A stretch of DNA of 64,000 nt from Pseudonocardia benzenivorans CB1190 (lineage in GTDB: Bacteria > Actinomycetota > Actinomycetes > Mycobacteriales > Pseudonocardiaceae). The notes beneath the pieces were generated by a model, which saw nothing but the letters and a program-made list of their open reading frames with translations, made no database searches and had not been told where the DNA came from. The stretch covers positions 6,030,501 to 6,094,500 of the forward strand of contig NC_015312.1 in assembly GCF_000196675.2 (NCBI RefSeq), given 5' to 3'. Shown here in pieces: positions 57,060-64,000 of the stretch (position 1 is the stretch's first letter; each line of letters begins with the position of its first letter). The position numbers were made by a program, and so were the translations under genes.

Positions 57060-57104
57060 GCAGTGCTCGCCGACGCAGTGCTCGCCGAAGCACGGCTCGC
57101 CGAA
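57060..57104. repeat. Three 15-bp tandem repeats in the DUF3263 leader
   Basis: GCAGTGCTCGCCGAC, GCAGTGCTCGCCGAA, GCACGGCTCGCCGAA in a row, followed by a partial fourth (GCATCGATG). Located between the 22-bp palindrome and the ribosome-binding site. Not coding as far as I can tell. Confidence 0.8.
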
Positions 57105-57136
57105 GCATCGATGTGCTGTGACGCCCGAGGAGCGTG

Positions 57137-57442
57137 ATGGAGTCCGCCACGGAACACGGGGTCCCGGACCCCGCAGCCGGCCCGGCCGACGAGCTCGACC
57201 GCCGGGAGCGCGAGATCCTCGCCTTCGAAGGGCAGTGGTGGAAGTACGCCGGTGCCAAGGAACAGGCCATCCGCGAGCTGTTCGACATGTCGGCCACCCG
57301 CTACTACCAGGTGCTCAACGCGCTGATCGACAAGCCCGAGGCGTTGGCGGCCGACCCGCTGCTCGTCCGGCGGCTCCGTCGGCTCCGCGCCAGCCGGCAG
57401 CGCACCCGTGCGGCGCGTCGGCTGGGAATCGAGCCCTGGTGA
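57137..57442 (+). CDS. DUF3263 protein
   Basis: The 101-aa protein carries the conserved actinobacterial DUF3263 block LDRREREILAFEGQWWKYAG, AKEQAIRELFDMSATRYYQV and LNALIDKPEALAADPLLVRR. It has a predicted HTH-like helical core (sigma-factor-like) and a basic C-terminus, so DNA binding is plausible but unproven. ATG 57137 (GTG 57134 is adjacent) with GAGGAG upstream. Followed by the LytR_C gene after 57 bp, a pairing I recall as conserved in actinobacteria. Confidence 0.88.
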   Translation: MESATEHGVPDPAAGPADELDRREREILAFEGQWWKYAGAKEQAIRELFDMSATRYYQVLNALIDKPEALAADPLLVRRLRRLRASRQRTRAARRLGIEPW

Positions 57443-57499
57443 CGCCATTGTGATCACGCGTCCGGTCACCGACCGGCTCCTGCGGACTCGGAGGTTGTC

Positions 57500-58195
57500 G
57501 TGACCACACCAGGATCGTCCGGTGGATCGCCGTTGCGGATCGGCGGCTTCGCGCTGATCGGCGTCGGCATCGTCGCCGGCGTGATCGGTCTGGCGACGAC
57601 GGCGCTCAGCGGCGGGAACGGCTCCGGTGACAACGCCGCGGCACCGACCTCGGTCTCCGCGTCCGCCGTCCCGGGGTCGCCCGGCGCGGGCGCGACGCCG
57701 ACCGACGGATCGGTCCCGGTGCCCTCGTTCGGCGCCACCGGCACCAACAACATCGGGGCTCCCGGCGCCCCGGGCGCCCCGGGCACCCCCGGTGACGGCT
57801 CGGCGGGCGGCGCGGCAGGCGCGGGTGGTGCGGCCGGAGCAGGCGGGGCGGGCGGCGCGGGTGGTGTCGGCGGCGGGCTCGCCGAGGGCGGCATCAGCCC
57901 GGACAGCCTGAAGGCCCCGGTCCGCGTCTACAACAACAGCACGATCACCGGGCTCGCCTCCCGCGCGGCCGACGACTTCCGCAACTCGGGTTGGGAGGTC
58001 GACTCCGTCGCCAACTACCCGCAGGGCGTCATCCCGACCAGCACGGTCTACTACCGGCCCGGCACCAGCGAGCAGCAGGCGGCCGAGACGCTCGGCAAGC
58101 AGTTCGGGCTGCGGGTCGAGCAGCGGTTCCAGGGCCTCGACGAGGCCTCGCCCGGGCTGATCGTCATCGTCACCAACGACTACCAGCGCCGCTGA
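57500..58195 (+). CDS. Membrane-anchored LytR C-terminal domain protein
   Basis: The 231-aa protein has a transmembrane helix near the N-terminus (IGGFALIGVGIVAGVIGLA, about residues 13-31), a long Gly/Ala/Pro-rich collagen-like linker (GAPGAPGAPGTPGDG, GGAAGAGGAAGAGG) and a C-terminal LytR_C domain (about 140-231; VRVYNNSTITGLASRAADDF, STVYYRPGTSEQQAAETLGK, LIVIVTNDYQ). Such proteins are extracytoplasmic and thought to assist wall-polymer attachment. GTG start. The strong hairpin after it terminates transcription. Confidence 0.85.
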   Translation: MTTPGSSGGSPLRIGGFALIGVGIVAGVIGLATTALSGGNGSGDNAAAPTSVSASAVPGSPGAGATPTDGSVPVPSFGATGTNNIGAPGAPGAPGTPGDGSAGGAAGAGGAAGAGGAGGAGGVGGGLAEGGISPDSLKAPVRVYNNSTITGLASRAADDFRNSGWEVDSVANYPQGVIPTSTVYYRPGTSEQQAAETLGKQFGLRVEQRFQGLDEASPGLIVIVTNDYQRR

Positions 58196-58231
58196 GGCAC
58201 CACCCGACGTCCGCTCCCCGGACTTCAGCCA

Positions 58232-58264
58232 CGACGGCCGGCCTCCCGCCGGCCGTCGTGGTGT
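58232..58264. terminator. Bidirectional terminator
   Basis: A 14-bp perfect stem CCACGACGGCCGGC / GCCGGCCGTCGTGG with loop CTCCC between the convergent LytR_C and AAA ATPase genes. Confidence 0.85.
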
Positions 58265-58280
58265 GTGCGGGCCTCCCGGC

Positions 58281-60689
58281 TCAGGTGCCGACCCGGCGCG
58301 CCGCATAGGCCTCGAGCTCGGCCAGCAACGACGGGTCGAGCGACGGGGGTACCACCTTGCGGGCCGCCGCGACGTGCGCCGCGGTGACGTGCGTGGCCTC
58401 CAGCGACTCCCGCATCGCGGTCAGTGCGGCCTCCCGCAGCACCGCGGCACAGTCGGCCGCGGAGTATCCGTCGAGCTCGGCGCCCAGCTCGTCGAGGTCG
58501 ACGTCGTCGGCCAGCGGGGTGTTGCGACCCGCGGCGCGCAGGATCGCGGCCCTGGCCTCCGCGTCCGGCGGGGGCACGTAGACGAGCCGTTCGAGGCGCC
58601 CGGGCCGCAGCAGCGCGGGGTCGATCAGCTCCGGCCGGTTCGTGGCGCCGACGACGACCACCTCACGCAGCGGCTGGGCCCCGTCGAGCTCGGTGAGCAG
58701 GGCGGCGACGACCCGGTCGGCGACGCCCGAGTCGGTCGATCCGCCGCGGCGCGGGGCCAGCGCGTCGACCTCGTCGAGGAACACCAGCGCGGGTGCGGCG
58801 TCGGACGCCTTGCGGAACAGCTCGCGCACCGCGCGCTCCGACTCGCCGACGTACTTGTCCAACAGCTCGGCGCCCTTGACCGACAGGACGTTGAGCTGTC
58901 CGGTCCCGGCCAGCGCGCGCAGCAGGAACGTCTTGCCGCAGCCGGGCGGGCCGTAGAGCAGGACGCCGCGGGGGGCGTCGACGCCCAGCCGGGCGAACGA
59001 GTCGGGGTACTGCAGCGGCCACAGCACCGCCTCGGTGAGTGCCTGCTTGACCTCGGTCATGTCGCCGACGTCGTCGAGCCCGATGCCGCCGGTGTGCAGG
59101 GTCTCCGACGACGACATCGACACCGGCCGCACCGACGCCACCGCGTCGAGGAGGTCCTGCTGGGTGATCTGCGGTTCGGGGTCCTCGCCGGCGGTCGCCG
59201 GGTCGGCGGTGCCCGTCGTGGGCGCGTCGGGGTCGGCGGCCGCGGTCGGGGCCGACGCCGGCTCCGGCTCCCCGACGGCGCCGGCGGGGTCCGCGGGGGC
59301 GGTGGCCCGCAGCGCCGCCTGGATCGCGGCCTCTCGGCGGACCGCGAGCAGGTCGGCGACGACGAATCCCGGCGCCCGCTCCGCGACGGCGGCCAGGTCG
59401 ATGCCGGCGGCCGTCGGCACGCCCGCGAACAGCCGCCGCAGCAGGTCGGTGCGGACCCGGGCGTCGGGCAGCGCGAGGCTCAGCTCCCGGTCGACGAGGT
59501 CCGGGGCCCGCAGCCGGGGGTCCACCCCCTCGGGCGCGGCCGTCGTCGCCACCAGCGCGACGCCGGGAGTGGCCACGGCTCCGCGCAGCGCGTCGAGCGT
59601 CAGCGTCGCGAGCGGCGGCGGGTCGGCGGCCGGGAGCAGGGCGTGCACCTCGCTGACCAGCAGGACGGTCGGCGTCCCGGACCGGGCCGCGGCGACCGCG
59701 GCACCGACCGCGTCGTGCACCCGCTGCGACGCGGCACCCGCCTCCAGCGCGGCCGCCGACGGCGCGTCGAGCGCGACGAACCCCGCCTCGACGGCCGCCG
59801 CCGCACTGCGCACGAGGGTCGCCTTCCCGACCCCCTCCGGCCCGACGACGAGCACCCCCAGGTGCGCGGCGCCGCCCAGGCGGGCGAGCAGCTCCGGACG
59901 GCGGAACGTCAGCTCGAGCCATTCGACGAGCCGGCGCGCGGCGTCGACGTTGCCGACGAGCTCGTCGATCCCCAGCGCGGGCGTGGCGGCGGCCGGCGGG
60001 GCGGGCGCCGCGCCCGGTCCGGCGGGCACCGCTCCGGCGGGCGCCGGCACGGCGGTCAGCACGGTCGGGCGGGTGACCGTCGGCGGGTCGACCACCGGCG
60101 ACGGGCCGGGCTCGCCGGTGGTCGCGCCGTCGCGCCAGCCGACGACGGTCGACGGCTGCACCACGACCGCGCCCGCCGGCTCGGTGCGCACGACGGTGAG
60201 CAGCGCCGACGTCAGACCCGGGCCGATGATGTTGGCCAGGGTGCGGCGCGCGTGGGTGAGGTCGGCGCCCGGGGCCGGCTGCAGGTCCTGGGGCTGCAGG
60301 GACACGGCGTCGGCAGGGCTGACGATCTTGCCGGTGAGGGCGAGCCGGACCGCGGCGGGCGGGGCCGTGCGCACGAGCGGATCGGCGGAGTGCAGGACGA
60401 CGCGCCGCGCCGGGACGACCTGCGCCGGCCGGACGACGACGGATCCGCCGTCGAGACCGGCGCAGTTGGACAGGGTCACGTCGTCGACCGTGATCTCGCC
60501 GTGCGGGCCGTCGGTGTCCGCGGCGGTGACCAGCGCGGTGGTGGTGCGGCCCCGCCCGGTGATCGCGACGGCCTGCCAGGTGCCGATGTCGAGCGCGTGC
60601 AGGACCTCGGGGTGGAGGCGGACGACCCCGCGCCGGGAGTACGTCCCGTAGGGAGCGAGCCGGGCGACGAGCGTGATCTCGGCGGGCAC
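58281..60689 (-). CDS. Cdc48/VCP-like AAA ATPase
   Basis: The 802-aa protein has an N-terminal double-psi barrel/substrate-binding region (MPAEITLVARLAPYGTYSRRG, about 1-180), a Pro/Ala linker, and two AAA modules. D1 (about 235-440) is degenerate: Walker A GPEGVGKA lacks the Ser/Thr after Lys and Walker B LLVSEVHA has Ser for Asp. D2 (about 540-790) is intact: GPPGCGKTF, VFLDEVDALAPRRG, the arginine-finger region DRVVAALLTELDG and sensor GATNRPELIDPALLRPGRLE. It probably unfolds proteins or extracts them from complexes with D2 as motor. This gene typically sits beside pssA/psd in actinobacteria. Confidence 0.93.
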   Translation of the reverse strand: MPAEITLVARLAPYGTYSRRGVVRLHPEVLHALDIGTWQAVAITGRGRTTTALVTAADTDGPHGEITVDDVTLSNCAGLDGGSVVVRPAQVVPARRVVLHSADPLVRTAPPAAVRLALTGKIVSPADAVSLQPQDLQPAPGADLTHARRTLANIIGPGLTSALLTVVRTEPAGAVVVQPSTVVGWRDGATTGEPGPSPVVDPPTVTRPTVLTAVPAPAGAVPAGPGAAPAPPAAATPALGIDELVGNVDAARRLVEWLELTFRRPELLARLGGAAHLGVLVVGPEGVGKATLVRSAAAAVEAGFVALDAPSAAALEAGAASQRVHDAVGAAVAAARSGTPTVLLVSEVHALLPAADPPPLATLTLDALRGAVATPGVALVATTAAPEGVDPRLRAPDLVDRELSLALPDARVRTDLLRRLFAGVPTAAGIDLAAVAERAPGFVVADLLAVRREAAIQAALRATAPADPAGAVGEPEPASAPTAAADPDAPTTGTADPATAGEDPEPQITQQDLLDAVASVRPVSMSSSETLHTGGIGLDDVGDMTEVKQALTEAVLWPLQYPDSFARLGVDAPRGVLLYGPPGCGKTFLLRALAGTGQLNVLSVKGAELLDKYVGESERAVRELFRKASDAAPALVFLDEVDALAPRRGGSTDSGVADRVVAALLTELDGAQPLREVVVVGATNRPELIDPALLRPGRLERLVYVPPPDAEARAAILRAAGRNTPLADDVDLDELGAELDGYSAADCAAVLREAALTAMRESLEATHVTAAHVAAARKVVPPSLDPSLLAELEAYAARRVGT

Positions 60690-60757
60690 CCCCGCACGCT
60701 ATCTGGTGCCCGCCGCGGGGGCCGCCCGGCCGCGACGGCCGACCGCGGCAGGACGGG

Positions 60758-61744
60758 TCAGCGCCGGCGCAGGCCGAGCCGGCGCCTGCTGCCCTTCGGG
60801 TACTGCGGCCCGGGCGGGGGCAGCGGGTGCGGCCTGCCGTTGCCGGTGGCGCCGCCGTCCTCGGACCCGATCAGCCGGACCCGGCGCGCGACGGCCGACG
60901 CACCGCCGGCGACCCGGCGGCGCAACGGCGGGCGCAGCCCGAGCCGGCGGGCCGAGCGCGCCGCGCGGGCGACGGCGCGGCGCTGCCGGACCGGCACGTT
61001 CCAGGCCTCGGGATGCCGCGCCAGCCAGCGGTGCCGGTGGATCGTGTACGGCAGGAGCAGCAGGTACCCGATCGCGACGACGGCGAGACCGAGGAAGGGC
61101 GCGGTGAGCAGCACGGCCGCCGCGAGGCCGACGAGGACCAGCAGCGGCGCGATCAGCCGCGGCGGGACCCGGACGGTCTTGAGCGACAACGTGGGCAGCC
61201 TGCTCACCATCAGCCCCGCGGCGACCAGCGCCCACAGCGCGACCGTCAGGTGCGAGGACCACCAGCCGTCACCGAAGTGCAGCCACAGGTAGAGCGGGAT
61301 GCCCGCGACGAGCGCGGCCGCGGGCGCGGGAACGCCGACGAAGAACTCCTTGGCGTACGGCGGCTGGTCCTCGTCGTCGAGCAACGTGTTGAACCGGGCC
61401 AGCCGCAGCGCCATGCAGACGGCGAAGACCAGCGCGACGATCCAGCCGAACCGGTTGCCCTGCAGCCCCCAGATGTAGATGACCAGGGCGGGCGCCACGC
61501 CGAAGGACACGAGGTCCGACAGCGAGTCCAGCTCCGCGCCGATCTTGCTGCTCGCGTCGAGCAGGCGGGCCAGGCCGCCGTCGAGTGCGTCGCACAGCGC
61601 GGCGGCACCGACGGCCGCGACGCACAGCTCGAAGCGGCCGATCAGCGCGAACTGCACACCCGAGAGACCCGCGCACAACGCCAGGACGGTGACGGCGTTG
61701 GGCAGCAGCCGGATGCCGGCGCTGTAGCCGGGGACCGTTCTCAT
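60758..61744 (-). CDS. pssA: CDP-diacylglycerol-serine O-phosphatidyltransferase
   Basis: The 328-aa membrane enzyme makes phosphatidylserine from CDP-diacylglycerol and serine. The CDP-alcohol phosphotransferase motif is DGGLARLLDASSKIGAELD followed by SLSD (D-G-x2-A-R-x8-G-x3-D-x3-D). About eight hydrophobic helices follow. The ~80-residue C-terminal tail is Arg-rich (RRAVARAARSARRLGLRPP) and longer than usual. ATG overlaps the psd stop by 4 nt (ATGA), so the two enzymes of phosphatidylethanolamine synthesis are coupled. Confidence 0.94.
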   Translation of the reverse strand: MRTVPGYSAGIRLLPNAVTVLALCAGLSGVQFALIGRFELCVAAVGAAALCDALDGGLARLLDASSKIGAELDSLSDLVSFGVAPALVIYIWGLQGNRFGWIVALVFAVCMALRLARFNTLLDDEDQPPYAKEFFVGVPAPAAALVAGIPLYLWLHFGDGWWSSHLTVALWALVAAGLMVSRLPTLSLKTVRVPPRLIAPLLVLVGLAAAVLLTAPFLGLAVVAIGYLLLLPYTIHRHRWLARHPEAWNVPVRQRRAVARAARSARRLGLRPPLRRRVAGGASAVARRVRLIGSEDGGATGNGRPHPLPPPGPQYPKGSRRRLGLRRR

Positions 61745-62463
61745 CGGTCCGCGGCCGGCAGCTCGGCCAGTACCGTCTCGCCCCCGATCGTGCGCTGGCC
61801 GGGCTCGACGAGGACGCGCGAGCCGGCGGGCAGGTACGTGTCGACGCGCGAGCCGAAGCGGATGAGGCCGAACGTCTCGCCCGCGGCCACCTCGTCGCCC
61901 TGCGCCACCTCGCAGACGATGCGACGGGCGAGCAGGCCCGCGATCTGCAGCACGCCGACCCGGTGCCCGTCCGTGGCCTCGAACAGGACGGCGTTGCGCT
62001 CGTTGTCCTCGCTCGCCTTGTCGAGGTCTGCGGACAGGAACACGCCGGGCCGGTACTCGACGGCGACGACCCGGCCGTCGACGGGCACGCGCTGGACGTG
62101 CACGTCGAGCACGGAGAGGAAGACGCTCACCCGCGGCACGGGCCCGGCGGGCAGCCCCAGCTCGGCGGGCGGCTCGACCTCCGCGACGGTCGCGACCGTG
62201 CCGTCGGCCGGCGCGACGACGACGCCCGTGCGGGCGGGCCGGACGCGGCGGGGCTCGCGGAAGAACGCGGCGGTGGCGGCGGTGGCGGCGAGGCCGACGA
62301 CGGTGCCGCGCCCGGTGAGCAGCCTGACCAGCGCGGCCCCGGCGGCGACACCGGCGACGATCGGCCGGCCCCCCGGGTGCATGGGCGGCACTGCGGCGCG
62401 GACCAGCTCCGCGACGTGCCCGATCGAGGTTCCGGACTGGGGCCCGGCGGACTGGGCGGACAT
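61741..62463 (-). CDS. psd: Phosphatidylserine decarboxylase
   Basis: The 240-aa proenzyme converts phosphatidylserine to phosphatidylethanolamine. Conserved elements: AAFFREPRRVRP, VVVAPADGTVATVAEVE, VSVFLSVLDVHVQRVPVDG and the self-cleavage site GLIRFGSRVDTYLPAG, where the Gly-Ser bond is cut and Ser becomes the pyruvoyl group. It is the short, soluble or single-span type. ATG 62461-62463 is taken as start; a longer in-frame start would add a poorly conserved 36-residue stretch. Upstream is a 435-bp intergenic region. Confidence 0.94.
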   Translation of the reverse strand: MSAQSAGPQSGTSIGHVAELVRAAVPPMHPGGRPIVAGVAAGAALVRLLTGRGTVVGLAATAATAAFFREPRRVRPARTGVVVAPADGTVATVAEVEPPAELGLPAGPVPRVSVFLSVLDVHVQRVPVDGRVVAVEYRPGVFLSADLDKASEDNERNAVLFEATDGHRVGVLQIAGLLARRIVCEVAQGDEVAAGETFGLIRFGSRVDTYLPAGSRVLVEPGQRTIGGETVLAELPAADR

Positions 62464-62653
62464 GGGGTGGTCGGCTCCTGAGGCGGCAACCGCGGCCCGG
62501 CCGGGCGGCCTGCCGCTCGATGGCCGCCACGGTAGTCCAGGGCGATGACCGCAAAGGGCCGGGGCCGTCATCCCCCGAGACGACGACCCCGGCCGTGGAA
62601 CCGCTCGTCCGCTCCCCAGCGACGGGCGGTAGGTCCGTTGCGTTGAAAGGCGG

Positions 62654-62752
62654 TTACCCGCCCCGTACCGAAAGTATCCAGAGCAATCGGCCCATCGTCC
62701 AGATCAGCAGGTCCAGAACCCTGCGAAGTGCACCGATCGGCCGAACGCTCAC
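62654..62752 (-). CDS. Possible 32-aa small hydrophobic protein
   Basis: GTG 62750-62752 opens VSVRPIGALRRVLDLLIWTM and continues GRLLWILSVRGG to TAA 62654. It is a basic N-terminus followed by an amphipathic or transmembrane helix. AGGAG lies 12 nt upstream and a perfect Crp-type site 44 nt upstream of the GTG. The frame sits in the 435-bp gap between psd and moeA, which otherwise shows no gene. Real translation is uncertain; it could be part of an RNA. Confidence 0.35.
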   Translation of the reverse strand: MSVRPIGALRRVLDLLIWTMGRLLWILSVRGG

Positions 62753-62795
62753 CTGTTAAGACGCTCCTGGGCGCCCGCTTGTTGCACTCTCCCCC

Positions 62796-62811
62796 TGTGA
62801 TGTAGGTCACA
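62796..62811. promoter_or_regulatory. Perfect Crp/GlxR-type binding site
   Basis: TGTGA-TGTAGG-TCACA matches the TGTGA-N6-TCACA consensus of Crp-family regulators at all ten specific positions. It is 44 bp upstream of the GTG of the possible 32-aa protein, 333 bp upstream of psd and 88 bp past the moeA stop. Confidence 0.6.
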
Positions 62812-62898
62812 TTTCACGCGCAGACCGTGCGGAGCCGACCGTCGACCCTTCGCCGGACGGGTGAGCGGGCCGGATGAGCGGGCCGGGCGAGCGGGCCG

Positions 62899-64000
62899 TC
62901 AGGCCTCGAGCAGCCAGACCTCGACCGCCACGCCCTTGTCGACCGCCGAGACGCCCTCCGGGACGACGATCAGGCAGTCGGCCAGCGCGAGCGAGGCCAG
63001 CAGGTGCGAGGCCGGGGCGCCGACCTCGGCGACCGTGCCGTCGGACGCGTCGAGCACGCCGCGCCGGAACTGCCGCTTGTCCGGCGGCGACACCAGCGCC
63101 TCGGCCAGCGCGGCCGAGACCACCGGACGCAGCGGGTGCGGGTGCCCCATCGCGGCCCGCAGCGCGGGCCGCACGAACACCTCGAACGACACCAGCGAAC
63201 TCACCGGGTTGCCCGGCAGCGTGACGACGGCGGGCCCGTCACCGTCGAGCCGGCCCGCGCCCTGCGGACCGCCCGGCTGCATCGCGACCCGGACGAACTC
63301 GACGCCGCGGTCGCGCAGCGCGTCCTTGACGACCTCGTACGCGCCCGCGCTCACCCCGCCCGAGGTCAGGATCAGGTCGACGTCGCCCGCCTTCTCCGCG
63401 AGGAGCGAGGCGAACACCTCGACGTCGTCGGGAACGAAGCGCAACAGCTCGGCCTCGCCGCCCGCCTCCCGGACGGCCGCGGCCAGCATCGGCCCGTTCG
63501 ACTCGTAGATCTGGCCCGGTGCGAGCGGGGCCCCCGGCTCGACGAGCTCCGACCCGGTCGAGAGCACCAGCACCCGCGGCGGCCTGCGGACGGCGACGGT
63601 CGGCAGGCCGATCGCGGCCAGCAGCCCCACCTGTGGCGGGCCGAGCACGGTCCCGGCGGTGAGCACGGTCGTCCCCGGCCGTACGTCCTCGCCCGCGCGC
63701 CGCACGTGCGTGCCGGCGGCCGGCCCCCTGCGGACGGCCACCTGCTCGACGCCGCCGTCGGTCAGCTCCACCTGGACGACGGCGTCGGCGCCCGCGGGCA
63801 TGGGCGCGCCGGTCATGATCCGGTGGGCGGTACCGGGCTGCAGCGTCGGGACGTCGGTGCGGCCGGCGGGGATGTCCTCGGCCACCGGCAGCGCCACCGG
63901 CGCGTCCTCGGACGCCGCGGCGACCTCGGCCGCGCGGACCGCGTAGCCGTCCATCGCGGAGTTGTCGAAGGGGGGCAGCGCCACCGTCGCGACCACGTCG
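62899..64000 (-). CDS. moeA: Molybdopterin molybdotransferase MoeA (start lies beyond the window)
   Basis: About 367 residues are visible; roughly the first 40-50 are missing at the right edge. MoeA inserts molybdate into adenylated molybdopterin. Landmarks: LPPFDNSAMDGYAVRA, HRIMTGAPMPAGADAVV, VRRAGEDVRPG, VLVLSTGSELVEPG, IYESNGPMLAAAVRE, LILTSGGVSAGAYEVVKDAL, VVTLPGNPVSSLVSFEVFVR and the C-terminal domain with KRQFRRGVL. The stop is 62899-62901. It completes the molybdenum set of the window with modABC, moaA and moaD. Confidence 0.95.
   Translation of the reverse strand, partial: DVVATVALPPFDNSAMDGYAVRAAEVAAASEDAPVALPVAEDIPAGRTDVPTLQPGTAHRIMTGAPMPAGADAVVQVELTDGGVEQVAVRRGPAAGTHVRRAGEDVRPGTTVLTAGTVLGPPQVGLLAAIGLPTVAVRRPPRVLVLSTGSELVEPGAPLAPGQIYESNGPMLAAAVREAGGEAELLRFVPDDVEVFASLLAEKAGDVDLILTSGGVSAGAYEVVKDALRDRGVEFVRVAMQPGGPQGAGRLDGDGPAVVTLPGNPVSSLVSFEVFVRPALRAAMGHPHPLRPVVSAALAEALVSPPDKRQFRRGVLDASDGTVAEVGAPASHLLASLALADCLIVVPEGVSAVDKGVAVEVWLLEA

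Overview
The window is very GC-rich DNA with strong third-position GC bias, many GTG starts and frequent 4-nt ATGA/GTGA gene overlaps. With the mycofactocin genes, CoxSLM-type molybdenum hydroxylases, a DUF3263 protein, a LytR_C protein and a Cdc48-like AAA ATPase beside pssA/psd, this points to a chromosome of an actinomycete, most likely Pseudonocardiaceae (Pseudonocardia-like). The genus is an inference; no rRNA or tRNA gene was seen.

Layout: 1-0.4 kb, N-terminus of a secreted protein. 0.9-4.2 kb, molybdate regulator/uptake operon (mop-HTH, modA, modB, modC). 4.2-7.0 kb, acyl-CoA dehydrogenase, then moaA and moaD. 7.0-11.4 kb, P1-family peptidase, DUF3761 protein, exported protein and an OmpR-type two-component pair. 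11.4-15.1 kb, a low-coding, probably acquired or decaying stretch: a small coupled operon with a putative frameshift, a Cys-rich protein, sodA and a broken DNA-ligase fragment. 15.1-17.4 kb, PASTA protein, small HTH protein, PepSY protein. 17.5-22.2 kb, CO-dehydrogenase-like operon coxS-coxL-coxM-coxG. 22.5-31.6 kb, mycofactocin genes mftF, a phosphodiesterase, mftE, a tandem OYE fusion, mftC, mftB and mftA. 31.8-36.8 kb, DUF952-GNAT fusion, two SDRs and another OYE/FadH flavoenzyme. 36.9-39.7 kb, DUF6069 membrane protein and a divergent NarL-type sensor/regulator pair. 39.7-43.1 kb, polysaccharide cassette (GT2, 50-aa membrane protein, deacetylase, GH16). 43.4-44.4 kb, two small membrane proteins. 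44.7-48.4 kb, second Cox-like operon (coxL-coxS-coxM). 48.6-55.3 kb, thiD, F420-type nitroreductase, ABC exporter with its own sensor/regulator pair. 55.3-64 kb, HtrA-like protease, def, DUF3263, LytR_C, Cdc48-like AAA ATPase, pssA, psd and moeA (cut by the window edge).

A molybdenum theme links distant parts: uptake (modABC), a molybdate-binding regulator, cofactor synthesis (moaA, moaD, moeA) and two molybdenum hydroxylases. A second theme is peptide-derived redox cofactor chemistry: mftA/B/C/E/F are present, mftD and mftR are not seen here, and the slot between mftC and mftE is filled by a 1,284-aa double flavoenzyme whose first half has lost its iron-sulfur cysteines.

The most unusual non-coding signals are: one upstream module used by three unrelated membrane-protein genes with exactly conserved 38-bp spacing; two families of dispersed hairpin elements, some translated within proteins and one supplying a stop codon; 11-bp-phased repeats shared by an OmpR-type regulator promoter and a PepSY promoter; a palindrome filling the spacer of the mycofactocin promoter; and a perfect Crp-type site in front of a previously unannotated 32-codon reading frame.
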